NCBI RefSeq assembly: GCF_024580735.1
Contig: NZ_JANIJX010000016.1
Location: 1 to 64,000 of the forward strand
Source: Brevibacterium moorei
GTDB lineage: Bacteria; Actinomycetota; Actinomycetes; Actinomycetales; Brevibacteriaceae
DNA length: 64,000 bases
Reading direction: 5' to 3'
A program made the position numbers and the translations under genes. The notes beneath the pieces are model-generated. The model worked only from the letters and a program-made list of their open reading frames with translations. It had not been told where the DNA came from and ran no database searches. Positions 14,879-24,304 of this stretch are shown here, piece after piece (the first letter of the stretch is position 1; each line of letters starts with the position of its first letter).

Positions 14879-15502
14879 ATGGTCACCGATTTCTTCGCCA
14901 CCACGGTCGACGACTGGGACGATCCCTCGGGAAAGCTGCACGCCTACCTGGTGCCGGATTCCGCGACCCGGGACCGTCTGTGCCCTGCCCTGGACCGGCT
15001 TGCCGATCTGCCCTTCCTGGCGCCGCAGCCACTGGATGCGCTGCACGCGACCGTCCAGCGGTTCGGGTTCTCGGCCGATGAGTTGGGCGCCGCCGGCCTG
15101 GCGGCCCTGGAACGCACTGCGGGCGAGGCTGCCGCAGGCCTTGCGCCGGTGACGCTGGAGTTCGCCGGTCCTACCGTGACCCAGGACTCGGTCCTGGTGC
15201 CGGCCGGCCCCGACACCGTGTGGGAGGCCCTGGTGGCCTCCGTGCGCGCAGCGGCGGGCGAGGCCCTGGGCCGGGAAGCAACGCACTACGCACCTCCGTG
15301 GGGCCCGCATCTGACGCTGGCCTATGCGACCGCCACCGGGGACGATGCGCAGATCACCGGCAGGCTGGAGCGGGACCCCGCGGTGACCTCGGCGCTGGGC
15401 ACCGTGACCTTTTCGCATATCCACTGGTGTGCGGTCCACCAGAACCGGGCACAGGGCACGTATACCTTCGATACCCTGTTCGCCACGCCCCTTGGGTCGT
15501 AG
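14879..15502 (+). CDS. 2H phosphoesterase / 2'-5' RNA ligase-like protein
   Basis: This 207-residue protein has two HxT/S-type motifs about 125 residues apart, LHATVQRF (about residue 60) and HLTLAYA (about 143), in the layout of the LigT/2H phosphoesterase superfamily. These enzymes act on cyclic phosphates or 2'-5' linkages in RNA or nucleotides. It follows the MFS gene by 3 nt. A Trp-rich region near the C-terminus (HIHWCAVHQNRAQGTYTF) matches the typical end of the family. Confidence 0.75.
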   Translation: MVTDFFATTVDDWDDPSGKLHAYLVPDSATRDRLCPALDRLADLPFLAPQPLDALHATVQRFGFSADELGAAGLAALERTAGEAAAGLAPVTLEFAGPTVTQDSVLVPAGPDTVWEALVASVRAAAGEALGREATHYAPPWGPHLTLAYATATGDDAQITGRLERDPAVTSALGTVTFSHIHWCAVHQNRAQGTYTFDTLFATPLGS

Positions 15503-15561
15503 CGCCGGTCCGAGGAGGACCGGCCGCCCGCCGGTTGGACGCGGGGGAGCACAATAGTCCT

Positions 15562-16266
15562 GTGCTGAAAATCAAACCCCTCCTCACAGCTGCCACCTCG
15601 TTCACGATGGCGGCAGCACTGGTGCTCAGTGGCCTCGGCGTCCCCGCCGCCCAGGCGAAGACCCACTACTGCACCGGGATCGAAAAGGACAAGAAGGTCA
15701 CGGCTAAGAAGGTCATCGAGGTCCGCCACCAGAAGAAGTCGGGCAAGAAGTCCAAGCGGGACGACTCCCTGGTCTACCTGTGCCACAAGTCGGGCAAGCG
15801 CTATATCCGGGACTACGGCGGCTGGCACGCCAACACCGGCTACGGCGGGATGAGCGCGAAGAAGGTCGAGGGAGACGGCAAGACCCCCATCGGCGTGTTC
15901 ACCATGGGCAATGCCTTCGGCGTGAATAAGCGTCCCGGCCAGTGGAAGAAGGGCGCGAAGAAATACACGAAGGTCACCAAGGATTATGTGTGGGTCGACG
16001 GCCGGGGCAAACGCAAGGGCTACAACACGATGCAGCGCAAATCCAAGGGCTATAAGGGCGAATCCCTCTATGTGAAGCCGGCCTATCGGTATGCCCAGGT
16101 CATCGGATACAACCCGAAGAACACGAAGAACAAGGGCTCGGGCATCTTCCTGCACGTCCACACCGGTTCCGGTACGACCGCCGGCTGTGTGTCCATCAGC
16201 AAGGCCAGGGTGCTCACGACCTACAAGTGGCAGGGCAAGGACAGGACCCAGATCAAGATCCACTGA
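15562..16266 (+). CDS. Secreted L,D-transpeptidase (YkuD domain)
   Basis: The start is GTG 15562, since it directly precedes a good signal peptide (MLKIKPLLTAATSFTMAAAL…AAQA-K); reading further upstream would hide it. GGGGGAG lies about 11 bases upstream. The mature ~200-residue protein is strikingly Lys-rich. It holds the YkuD domain (PF03734) with the catalytic motif HVHTGSGTTAGCVSIS (His and Cys). Family enzymes form 3-3 crosslinks in peptidoglycan or attach proteins to it. The short single-domain form without a LysM or Ig domain resembles small secreted actinobacterial homologues. Confidence 0.85.
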   Translation: MLKIKPLLTAATSFTMAAALVLSGLGVPAAQAKTHYCTGIEKDKKVTAKKVIEVRHQKKSGKKSKRDDSLVYLCHKSGKRYIRDYGGWHANTGYGGMSAKKVEGDGKTPIGVFTMGNAFGVNKRPGQWKKGAKKYTKVTKDYVWVDGRGKRKGYNTMQRKSKGYKGESLYVKPAYRYAQVIGYNPKNTKNKGSGIFLHVHTGSGTTAGCVSISKARVLTTYKWQGKDRTQIKIH

Positions 16267-16377
16267 ACAAGGATCCACTGAATATGACGCCGGGCCATGG
16301 GCACCAGATCGTCGCAGATTAAACTAGCTGACCGTGTGACCAGGTAATGCACTCGAGCGGCGAGAGGATTCGACAGC

Positions 16378-17760
16378 ATGGCGGACAGGGAAGCCCGGAC
16401 CCCACAGGGGACGGGCGCCGCGAGCGCGGCGGCCACTGATCGGGGAGCGCCGAAGCTCGGCGCCAGGATGATCACCGGAGGCCTCATCGGCACCGTGGTC
16501 GAATGGTACGACTGGTTCTGTTATGGACTCCTGGTCAGTGTCTTCGCCCCTTTGATCTTCCCCTCCGACAGCGCGATCGCGTCGATTCTGCAGGCCTTCG
16601 CCGTCTATGCGGTGGGCTTCCTGATCCGGCCCCTGGGCGCGCTCATCCTGTCCCCGCTGGGCGATAAACTGGGCCGCCGTTGGCTCATGGCCTGGTCCAT
16701 CGTGACGATGGGCATCGCCTCGCTCATCATCGCGGTACTGCCGACCTTCGACGCGGTCGGCCTGTGGTCCCCGGTCATCCTGCTGGTGGCCAGGCTGCTG
16801 CAGGGCCTGTCCGCGGCGGGGGAATTCCAATCCGGCTCCAGCTATCTGCTGGAGAACGCCCCGCGGGGCAAGCGCGGGATGCTCTCGGGCCTGTTCAACG
16901 CGGCGGCCGGTGTCGCGATCCTGTTGGCGACCGTTTCGGCCAATCTGGTCACCAGCCTGATTTCGGACCCCGCTCTTTCGGCCTGGGGCTGGCGCCTGCC
17001 TTTCGTACTGGGTGCGGTCCTGTCGGCATTCGGCCTGTGGGTGCGCTTCGGCGTACCGGAATCGCATGCGTTCACGGAGATCGCCGAGGAGCAGAAGGTC
17101 GCTCCGACCCCGATGCGCACGGTGGTGCGCACGTACCCGATGCGGCTGCTGCAGATCGCGGCGGCCCAGTTCGTGTGCGTGCCCTACTACCTGTGGTCCA
17201 CGTTCATCCCGACCTATGCGAATCTGGTCAGCGGGATCCCCCTGTCCAAGGCCCTGATGGGCAATTCGCTGGGCCTGGTGCTCTACCTCATCGCCCTGCC
17301 CACTGCGGGCCGGCTGGCCGATCGATACGGGCGCAAGCCGTTGCTGTTCATCGGCTCGATCGGCCTGGTCATCATGGTCTACCCGTGCTTCCTGCTGTTG
17401 CACAATCCGTCGTTCGGCGCCTATCTGGCGGCGAACATCATCGGTTGGCTGCTGCTGTCCACGATCGAGGCCCTGACGCCGGCGATCGGCGTCGAACTGC
17501 TGCCCCCGCGGGTCCGCGTGTCGGGGATCGGCTTCTCCTATCAGCTGGTCACCGCGGTGTTGGGCGGCACCGCACCGCTGCTGGCCTCCTGGTTCATCTC
17601 GATCGGTCATCCGACGTTCATCGCCGGCTACGTCGTCCTCATCATGGCCGTCACCGCGCTGATCTTCCTGACCATGCCGGAGACCAAGGACGCGGTGGTC
17701 GACCACGATCCGGATGCTGTGCCCGAGGCCGCAGCAGACAAGGAGCACCCCGTTGACTGA
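16378..17760 (+). CDS. MHS-family metabolite:H+ symporter (MFS)
   Basis: This 460-residue protein has 12 membrane helices. The opening pattern …MITGGLIGTVVEWYDWFCYGLL… and RPLGALILSPLGDKLGRR are diagnostic for the MHS subfamily (organic acids, betaines, shikimate-like solutes). It overlaps the hydantoinase A gene by 8 nt and heads that operon. Uptake of the hydantoinase substrate is therefore a reasonable inference. Confidence 0.85.
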   Translation: MADREARTPQGTGAASAAATDRGAPKLGARMITGGLIGTVVEWYDWFCYGLLVSVFAPLIFPSDSAIASILQAFAVYAVGFLIRPLGALILSPLGDKLGRRWLMAWSIVTMGIASLIIAVLPTFDAVGLWSPVILLVARLLQGLSAAGEFQSGSSYLLENAPRGKRGMLSGLFNAAAGVAILLATVSANLVTSLISDPALSAWGWRLPFVLGAVLSAFGLWVRFGVPESHAFTEIAEEQKVAPTPMRTVVRTYPMRLLQIAAAQFVCVPYYLWSTFIPTYANLVSGIPLSKALMGNSLGLVLYLIALPTAGRLADRYGRKPLLFIGSIGLVIMVYPCFLLLHNPSFGAYLAANIIGWLLLSTIEALTPAIGVELLPPRVRVSGIGFSYQLVTAVLGGTAPLLASWFISIGHPTFIAGYVVLIMAVTALIFLTMPETKDAVVDHDPDAVPEAAADKEHPVD

Positions 17761-19924
17761 GGACACTCCGGTTTCCACCCCGGCTTCCCCTGTGGCTCCC
17801 GCACCGGTATCCGCGAAACGGATCCGCGTGGGCATCGACGTGGGCGGCACGTTCACCGACTTCGTCGCCGTCGTGGACGATCCCGTGGCGGCCCCGGCGA
17901 CGTCCACCGCCGCCCTGGCCGCTGGGCCGGACGTCCCCGCATCCCAGCGGATTCAGGTCAAGGAGCCGAGCACACCCGACGATCCCTCCCTGGCGGTGAT
18001 CCGGGGACTGACGCGGCTGTTGGAACAGCTGGATGCGCGTCCTGCGGACATCGTGAGCATCGTCCACGGCACGACCATCGGACTCAACGCGGTGATCCAG
18101 CGCAAGGGCGCCCGCGTGGGCCTGGTGGTCAGCTCGGGCCACCGTGACATCCTCGAACTGGGACGCCGTCTGCCCAAGGAATACGATCTGCGCCAGCCCC
18201 GTCTGCATCCGCTGGTGCCACGGAACAACGTCTTCGAAATCGAGGCACGGCAGGACGCAGCCGGCCGGATCACGGCTGAACCCACAGATGAGGAATTGGT
18301 TCGGGTCGCCCAGGCGATCAGGGCCCGCGACCTGTCGGCCGTGGCGATCGTCGTGCTGGGCAGCTATCGCGCCCCGGAGTTCGAAGCGCGCATCGCCGAA
18401 CGCCTGGCCGAACTCCTCCCGGACACCCCGATCAGCACCTCGGCGGGCGTGTGGCCGGAGATCCGCGAATACAACCGGGCCTCGGCCACTGCGCTGAACA
18501 TGTACATCACCCCGCTGATGCGCGGCTACCTGGACGAACTCCAGCGCCGCCTGGCGCGGCTGGGCACCACCGCCCCGCTGTACATCACGGCGAACAACGG
18601 GGGAGCGATCGGGGTGTCCACCGCGCGCAGCCGCCCCGTGGACACGGTGCTGTCCGGACCGGCCTCCGGCGTGGCCGCGAGCCTGCACCTGGCGGAGGAC
18701 AACGGCATCGCCCAGATGGTGTCCTTCGATATGGGCGGGACCAGCAGCGATATCGCCGTGGGAGTCGGCGGTGCCGCTGAGGTCACGACCCGCAGCGAGG
18801 TCGGCGGTGTCCCGCTCATCCTGCCGGTCATCGCCGTGAGCGCGATTGGCGCCGGCGGCGGTTCGATCGCCGGAGTCGACGCATCCGGAGGCCTGCACGT
18901 GGGTCCCGAGTCCGCCGGAGCCGTGCCGGGGCCCGCCGCATACGGACTGGGCAATCGGGAGCCGACGATCACCGACGCGTACCTGGCCTCGGGCATCCTG
19001 GCCGCGGATAAACCGCTGGGCGGGCGCCAGACGCTGGATCCGGAGCTGTCGCGGGCGGCCCTGGAACGGCTGGCACCGGCGCTGGGGCACACCGGCCCGC
19101 GGGCGGCCGAGGCCGCGGCCGCCGACGTCGTGGCCGTCGCCTCGGCGGATATGGCGGCCGGCCTGCAGAAGGTCCTGGCCCGCGGCGGCTACGAGGCCGC
19201 AGAATTCACCCTCGTCCCCTACGGCGGCGCGGGGCCGACCCATGCCGCACTATTGGCCGAGGAGGTCGGGATCGGGACCGTGATCGTCCCACTGACCGCC
19301 GGCACCTACTGCGCCCTGGGCGCGGTGGAATCCGAGCTGCGGCGCGACTACCTGCGTGGGATCGCGGCGCCGCTGACCGAGGAGTCGGTCCGGCGCGCAG
19401 ACGACCTCCTCGCCGAACTCGACGCCGAGGGCCTGCACTGGGTCGCATCCGAATCCAGTTCCGCGGCAGAACGCGCCCGCGTGCTGCTGCGCCTGGAGAT
19501 GCGCTATGCGGGCCAGGCTTTCAGCCTGGAACTGCCCGTCACGGCGTCCGATCTGCCCCTGGACGTCGCGGCCCTGACCGAGGAGTTCCACAGGCTGCAC
19601 GAACAGGAGTTCGGGCACCGCGATCTGCACGCTCCCATCCACATCATCGCGGCCAAGGCCACGGCCACCGGCGGGGCGCCGGAGCGCAGTCATCCGGAAC
19701 CCGCCCGTGCTGCGGCGCCGGCAGTGCGCCCCACCCGCCGGATCGTGCTCGGCGGGGTGGCCCACGAGGCCTCCGTGCTGACCGCGGCGGACCTCGGCGC
19801 GGGCCTGCACGTGACCGGCCCCGCGGTATTCGACCTGCCGAATACGACGGTCCTGGTCCCGCCGGGCTGGCGGGCGGGGCTCGGCCTGGGATCGACGCTG
19901 CGCCTGGATCGGGAGGAACGATGA
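17753..19924 (+). CDS. hyuA: Hydantoinase/oxoprolinase subunit A
   Basis: Start chosen at TTG 17753, seven bases after AAGGAG and inside the transporter stop; the gene is 723 residues. Near the N-terminus GIDVGGTFTDFVAVV is the nucleotide-binding motif of Hydant_A_N (PF05378). Further ATPase motifs are HGTTIGLNAV and, in the Hydantoinase_A region (PF01968), MVSFDMGGTSSDIAVG. A C-terminal domain follows. With subunit B this makes an ATP-dependent ring-opening amidase acting on hydantoins, 5-oxoproline or related lactams. It overlaps the B gene by ATGA, so the subunits are coupled. The exact substrate is not shown by sequence. Confidence 0.9.
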   Translation: MTEDTPVSTPASPVAPAPVSAKRIRVGIDVGGTFTDFVAVVDDPVAAPATSTAALAAGPDVPASQRIQVKEPSTPDDPSLAVIRGLTRLLEQLDARPADIVSIVHGTTIGLNAVIQRKGARVGLVVSSGHRDILELGRRLPKEYDLRQPRLHPLVPRNNVFEIEARQDAAGRITAEPTDEELVRVAQAIRARDLSAVAIVVLGSYRAPEFEARIAERLAELLPDTPISTSAGVWPEIREYNRASATALNMYITPLMRGYLDELQRRLARLGTTAPLYITANNGGAIGVSTARSRPVDTVLSGPASGVAASLHLAEDNGIAQMVSFDMGGTSSDIAVGVGGAAEVTTRSEVGGVPLILPVIAVSAIGAGGGSIAGVDASGGLHVGPESAGAVPGPAAYGLGNREPTITDAYLASGILAADKPLGGRQTLDPELSRAALERLAPALGHTGPRAAEAAAADVVAVASADMAAGLQKVLARGGYEAAEFTLVPYGGAGPTHAALLAEEVGIGTVIVPLTAGTYCALGAVESELRRDYLRGIAAPLTEESVRRADDLLAELDAEGLHWVASESSSAAERARVLLRLEMRYAGQAFSLELPVTASDLPLDVAALTEEFHRLHEQEFGHRDLHAPIHIIAAKATATGGAPERSHPEPARAAAPAVRPTRRIVLGGVAHEASVLTAADLGAGLHVTGPAVFDLPNTTVLVPPGWRAGLGLGSTLRLDREER

Positions 19925-22014
19925 CGAAGGAGATGGAGACATTGACCGACGAGCCGCTGAACCCCGTCGTCCTCTCCGCTATCGCGGCCCGTCTGCCGGC
20001 GATCGCGGTGGAGATGGGCTTCACCCTCAAACGCACCAGCCGCTCCCTCTACGTCAAGGACGGCGAGGACTTCTGCGCCGCCGTGGTCGGGGTGGACGGC
20101 CTGGTGCTCGGCGCGCCGGACACCGTCGGATCCACCCTGTTGACCCTGGTGGACGTGACGGCGGCCATCGAGGCGGTGGGCGGCCTGGGGCCCGGTGATG
20201 TGCTCATCACGAACGACTCCTTCACCTCCGGTGCGCTCTCCAGTCATTTGGCGGACATCCACGTGGTCCAGCCGTACTACTGCGAGGACACCCTGGTGGG
20301 CTACGGCTGGGCGTTCATCCACTCCTCCGATGTGGGTGGCCGGGTGCCCAGCAGCATTTCCCCGCTGAACACGGATGTGTTCCAGGAGGGTCTGCAGATC
20401 CCGCCGGTGAAGTTCGTCAAGAACGGTGAGATCGACCCGGAGATCGAACGGATTATGCGGCAGAACTCCCGCACCCCGGACGCCAACTCATCGGATATCC
20501 GCGCGATGCTCGCGGCCCTGCGCCACGGGCAGCAGGCGGTGGCCGGGCTGGTCGACAAGTACGGCCTCGGCGCTTATCTGGCCGCGGGCGGGCAGATCCT
20601 GCAGCGCAGCGCCGAGAAGTCCCGCGCGCTGGCCCGGAAACTGCCCGCCGGACCGTTCGAGTTCAGCGACTTCCTCGACGACGACGGGCTGACACCCTAC
20701 CCCGTGCGGTTCAAGGTGCGGGTGGGCGTGCGCGCGGACGGGGACTTCGATATCGACTTCACGGGCACCGACCCGCAGGTCGCCTCGGCCTTCAACATCG
20801 CCACGGCCGGCCGGTCGAATCCGATGACCACCGGGCGGATCCGCTCGACCCTGTCGACCCTGGATCCGGACTTCCCCACCGATGGCGGCCAGCTGCGGGC
20901 CCTGCACGTCACCGAGCCCGTCGGCACGGTGGTCCACGCCCAACGCCCCGCCGCGGTGGGTGCCAGGCACGTCTCGGGGGTGCGCCTGTCCGATGTGCTG
21001 GGCGGGGCCCTGTTCCAGGCCGCGCCGGGGGTGCTGCCGGCCGCCGGCAGTGGCGTGGTGGTGCCCGTGGTGGTGGCCGAGCGCACCGCCGCGGGCTACG
21101 GTTCGCAGGTCGCCATGACCCTCTACGGGGGCTTCGGCGCGGCCGAGGGGCTGGACGGACACGATGGCCGCGACAACAGCTACAGCATCGTCCAGCCGTC
21201 CCCGGTCGAGGCGACCGAGGCCGCGCTGGACGTGGACGTGGTCCGTTACGGGTTGCGCTGCGATTCCGGCGGAGCCGGGCGGTACCGCGGCGGTGCCGGC
21301 CTGGAGTTCGTGCTGCGCATCAAGGCCGACCACACCCGGGTGCTGGCCCGCGGCCTCGACCGGTTCGTGTTCCGCCCCTGGGGTGTGTTGGGCGGTCGGC
21401 CCGGCCTGCCCATGGAGGTGCTGGTGGACGCCGGCACCCGGGAGGAACGGCGCCTGCAGAAGTTCGACTTCCTGGAACTTCGCGCCGGCCAGACCGTCAC
21501 CTTCCGCACTCCCGGCGGAGGTGGCTACGGTTCCGCGCTGCAGCGGCCGATCGCCGATGTGGCCCACGATGTGGAGCTGGGGCTGGTCTCGGTGGCCGCG
21601 GCCAGGGCCGAATACGGTGTGGTTCTGGACGTGGACGGGGTGACCGGCCTGGTCACCGTCGACGAGGACACGACCGCGCAGTGCCGTGATGAGGCCGGTC
21701 GGGCGAATGCTGCAGCGCAACCGGCCGGGGCCCCGGCCGCGGATGAAGGTGCGGATGCGGATGAGCTGTTCGACTTCGGGCCCGAGCGCCGCGCCTGGGA
21801 TACGGTGTTCCCGTCTGCCTGGTACGACGATTTCAACCGGAAGCTGATGGAGCTGCCCGTCGAACTCCGGCGGAGCGAACGCGCACGGGTGTTCGCCCGG
21901 GCACTGGCCGACCTGCCCGAGGGCTTCCCCCGCACTCCGGCCGAACCCGCGGCGCTGCAGGCCGCGGCCGCTGAGGCCAGGGCCGGCCTGGCGGAGCTAC
22001 GGGAGGAGCGGTAG
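19921..22014 (+). CDS. hyuB: Hydantoinase/oxoprolinase subunit B
   Basis: This 697-residue Hydantoinase_B protein (PF02538) has LKRTSRSLYVKDGEDFCAAV near the start, then GDVLITNDSFTSGALSSHL…DIHVVQP, the strongly conserved block of the family. A further conserved stretch is GGAGRYRGGAGLEFV, with a Gly-rich TPGGGGYG near the end. Catalytic partner of HyuA; the genes overlap by 4 nt. Acetone-carboxylase-like complexes have the same fold, but no third small subunit gene is present here. Confidence 0.9.
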   Translation: MTKEMETLTDEPLNPVVLSAIAARLPAIAVEMGFTLKRTSRSLYVKDGEDFCAAVVGVDGLVLGAPDTVGSTLLTLVDVTAAIEAVGGLGPGDVLITNDSFTSGALSSHLADIHVVQPYYCEDTLVGYGWAFIHSSDVGGRVPSSISPLNTDVFQEGLQIPPVKFVKNGEIDPEIERIMRQNSRTPDANSSDIRAMLAALRHGQQAVAGLVDKYGLGAYLAAGGQILQRSAEKSRALARKLPAGPFEFSDFLDDDGLTPYPVRFKVRVGVRADGDFDIDFTGTDPQVASAFNIATAGRSNPMTTGRIRSTLSTLDPDFPTDGGQLRALHVTEPVGTVVHAQRPAAVGARHVSGVRLSDVLGGALFQAAPGVLPAAGSGVVVPVVVAERTAAGYGSQVAMTLYGGFGAAEGLDGHDGRDNSYSIVQPSPVEATEAALDVDVVRYGLRCDSGGAGRYRGGAGLEFVLRIKADHTRVLARGLDRFVFRPWGVLGGRPGLPMEVLVDAGTREERRLQKFDFLELRAGQTVTFRTPGGGGYGSALQRPIADVAHDVELGLVSVAAARAEYGVVLDVDGVTGLVTVDEDTTAQCRDEAGRANAAAQPAGAPAADEGADADELFDFGPERRAWDTVFPSAWYDDFNRKLMELPVELRRSERARVFARALADLPEGFPRTPAEPAALQAAAAEARAGLAELREER

Positions 22015-22110
22015 GCTACCGGCGGGCCCCTTGGCCGAGGCCGCTGAAAAGTCGTCGCGGCCGGCGCCGGGCAGCTCTCCGAAATCCTCCGTGAACTGTT
22101 CGGAGTCCAT
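21997..22110 (-). CDS. Possible 37-residue small protein
   Basis: Reading from ATG 22110 gives a short acidic then Ala/Gly-rich peptide (starts MDSEQFTEDFGELPGAG, ends GSLPLLP). AGGAG sits nine bases upstream, which is better spaced than chance. It overlaps the hyuB 3' end antisense by 18 nt. An inverted repeat at 22129-22146 lies just upstream, as expected of a regulated promoter. No family recognised; it may equally be the remnant of a longer gene or noise. Confidence 0.3.
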   Translation of the reverse strand: MDSEQFTEDFGELPGAGRDDFSAASAKGPAGSLPLLP

Positions 22111-22128
22111 CGGAAACCACTCCTAATA

Positions 22129-22146
22129 CAACAAGCTCACTTGTTG
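22129..22146. promoter_or_regulatory. Inverted repeat, candidate operator
   Basis: CAACAAG-CTCA-CTTGTTG, a perfect 7-bp repeat with a 4-nt centre. It lies 71 bp before the SDR gene and 19 bp before the possible small ORF on the other strand. Size and symmetry fit a dimeric repressor site, but no regulator gene adjoins. Confidence 0.45.
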
Positions 22147-22216
22147 CGTCAGTGGCTTCGTGCGACCATGGTGAACGAATCACGGAACATATCGTCGATG
22201 CTGGAGGGATGCTCTC

Positions 22217-23020
22217 ATGGATCTCAACATTCGCGGACGCGTGGCCCTGGTCACCGGGGCCGATTCGGGGATCGGACTGGCCACTGTGCGGGCGCTGTCG
22301 GAAGAGGGTGCCACCGTCGTCATGACCGACCGCGACCCCGAGAAGCTGCAGCGGAGCTTCGACGCGGTGGCCAGCGGCTCCACGGGAAAGGTGTATGCGC
22401 AAGCCGCCGACATCACTGTCGACGCGGACGTCGACCAACTGGCGGGCTGGGTGGCCGATACCGTCGGAGACCTCGACATCCTCGTGAATGTGGCGGGGAT
22501 CCACGGGGCGGGCGGCCAGTTCCACGAAATCGACCAGAGCGGTTGGAATTCGACGATCGACACCGACCTGCTGGGCCCCGTGCGCATAACGCGCGCCTTC
22601 CTGCCGGGGCTGCGCCGGGGCGGCTGGGGCCGCCTGGTCTTCGTCTCATCCGAAGACGCGGTCCAGCCGTACGCCGACGAACTGCCCTACTGCGCGGCGA
22701 AGGCCGGCCTGCTGGCCCTGGCGAAGGGCCTGTCGAGGTCGTACGCGGCGGACGGCGTGCTGGTCAACACCGTGTCCCCGGCCTTCATCGCCACGCCGAT
22801 GACCGACGAGATGATGCGCCGGCGCACGGACGAACTCGGCGTTTCCTTCGATCAGGCGATCGCGTCGTTCCTCGACGAGGAACGGCCGTTCATGGAGCTC
22901 GGCCGCCGGGGCCGGCCGGAAGAGGTCGCCACGGTCATCGCGTTCCTCTGTTCGGACGCGGTGAGCTTCGTCAACGGCTCCAACTACCGGGTGGATGCGG
23001 GATCGGTCGCGACGGTGTGA
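22217..23020 (+). CDS. Short-chain dehydrogenase/reductase
   Basis: This 267-residue classical SDR has the cofactor motif TGADSGIG at about residue 13 and NVAGIHG (the NNAG variant). The active-site Ser is in FVSSEDAVQPY, with YCAAK as the YxxxK pair. The C-terminal NGSNYRVDAGS is the usual family end. The 88-nt gap to the flavoprotein that follows on the same strand suggests joint expression. The substrate cannot be predicted. Confidence 0.85.
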   Translation: MDLNIRGRVALVTGADSGIGLATVRALSEEGATVVMTDRDPEKLQRSFDAVASGSTGKVYAQAADITVDADVDQLAGWVADTVGDLDILVNVAGIHGAGGQFHEIDQSGWNSTIDTDLLGPVRITRAFLPGLRRGGWGRLVFVSSEDAVQPYADELPYCAAKAGLLALAKGLSRSYAADGVLVNTVSPAFIATPMTDEMMRRRTDELGVSFDQAIASFLDEERPFMELGRRGRPEEVATVIAFLCSDAVSFVNGSNYRVDAGSVATV

Positions 23021-23107
23021 CCGCGGCGCCACCGCAGCGGCCGGCCAAGGCCATTGCATGTCAAGAGCTTCGAGTGGGCGAACCGACGAGGATGGAGGCC
23101 ATTGAAA

Positions 23108-24304
23108 ATGCAGCACTACACCTACCTGATCGTGGGCGGGGGCATGGCAGCGGACGCCGCTGCACGTGGGATCCGCGAGCACGACACCACCGGAACGATC
23201 GCCATCATCGGCGCCGACGCCGATGAACCGTATACGCGCCCGGCCCTGAGCAAGAAACTGTGGACGGATCCGGGTTTCAGCCGGGAGGACAACTTTCTGA
23301 ACACCGCGGCCGACACGGGTGCCGAGGTCCATACGGGGACCTCGGCGACCGAGATCGACCCGGCGGCGGGAACCGTCACGACGAGTGCCGGGACCCTCGC
23401 ATTCGACAGACTCCTCCTGGCCACCGGTGGCGAACCCCGGACGATCGACCTGGAGCCGGGGGAGCGGGTCATCTACTTCCGCACCTTCGCCGACTACCGC
23501 CGTCTGCGCGGTCTGGCCGGAGGGCACCGACGGATCGCCGTCGTCGGCGGCGGCTTCATCGGCACCGAACTGGCCGCGGCCCTGGTCCAGAACGATACGG
23601 AGACCACTCTGTTCTTCGACGGCGGCACGCTGGAGGAGGAGGTCTTCCCACCCCGTTTGGCCACGCACTTCCACGACATGTACGCACAGCACGGCGTCGA
23701 ATTGGTCGGCGGCACCACCATCACCGGGGGCCACAGTGAGGGCGACACCGTTGTGCTCGCGGACCAGGACGGGCACACCCGAACGTTCGACGCGGTGGTC
23801 GTCGGCCTGGGGATCGACCCCGCGACCGGGCCGGCGGCGGCGGCCGGCATCTACGTCGACGATGGGATCGTCGTCGACGAACACCTGCGGACTTCACATC
23901 CGAACGTCTACGCCGCAGGAGACGTGGCCCGCTACCCCGACAGGATCCTGGGCCGGCAACGCGTGGAACACGTCGACAACGCCAAACAGATGGGTGCTGC
24001 GGCTGGCCGGATCATGGCCGGCAGCACCGAGGAGTACACCCACACCCCCTACTTCTACTCGAACGTCTTCGAGTTCGGTTACCGGGCGCTGGGAACACTC
24101 GATTGCCGTCTGCAGACGGTCGAGGACTGGGCGGACCCCTGCGAGCGCGGCGTCGTCTACTATCTGGACGACGCCCGCCAGGTCCGCGGCGTCCTGCTCG
24201 TGAGTCTGGACGGCGGCCTCGACGAGGCGCGGGAGGTGCTGTCCGAGCCCGGGGCGGTGGAGCCGGCGGAGCTGGTCGGCAGGATCCCCGCCGGACGGTT
24301 CTAG
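23108..24304 (+). CDS. FAD-dependent ferredoxin reductase-like oxidoreductase (AIF type)
   Basis: Start chosen at ATG 23108 (MQHYTYLIVGGGMAADAA), which places the FAD-binding GGG-motif at residue 8; GGAGG lies 11 bases upstream. The second dinucleotide motif is VVGGGFIGTELAAAL at about residue 155. The FAD-contact block is VYAAGDVARYP, and a C-terminal domain follows. Length 398. The sequence resembles the apoptosis-inducing-factor/rubredoxin-reductase group, which moves electrons from NAD(P)H to a small carrier. No ferredoxin gene is adjacent. It overlaps the convergent gene by 4 nt. Confidence 0.85.
   Translation: MQHYTYLIVGGGMAADAAARGIREHDTTGTIAIIGADADEPYTRPALSKKLWTDPGFSREDNFLNTAADTGAEVHTGTSATEIDPAAGTVTTSAGTLAFDRLLLATGGEPRTIDLEPGERVIYFRTFADYRRLRGLAGGHRRIAVVGGGFIGTELAAALVQNDTETTLFFDGGTLEEEVFPPRLATHFHDMYAQHGVELVGGTTITGGHSEGDTVVLADQDGHTRTFDAVVVGLGIDPATGPAAAAGIYVDDGIVVDEHLRTSHPNVYAAGDVARYPDRILGRQRVEHVDNAKQMGAAAGRIMAGSTEEYTHTPYFYSNVFEFGYRALGTLDCRLQTVEDWADPCERGVVYYLDDARQVRGVLLVSLDGGLDEAREVLSEPGAVEPAELVGRIPAGRF

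Noticed and set aside
13865..15439. Long minus-strand open frame (524 codons) opposite the MFS and phosphoesterase genes
   Set aside because: Composition is His/Gln/Arg/Gly-rich as expected for the shadow of high-GC genes. The plus-strand genes have clear families and starts.
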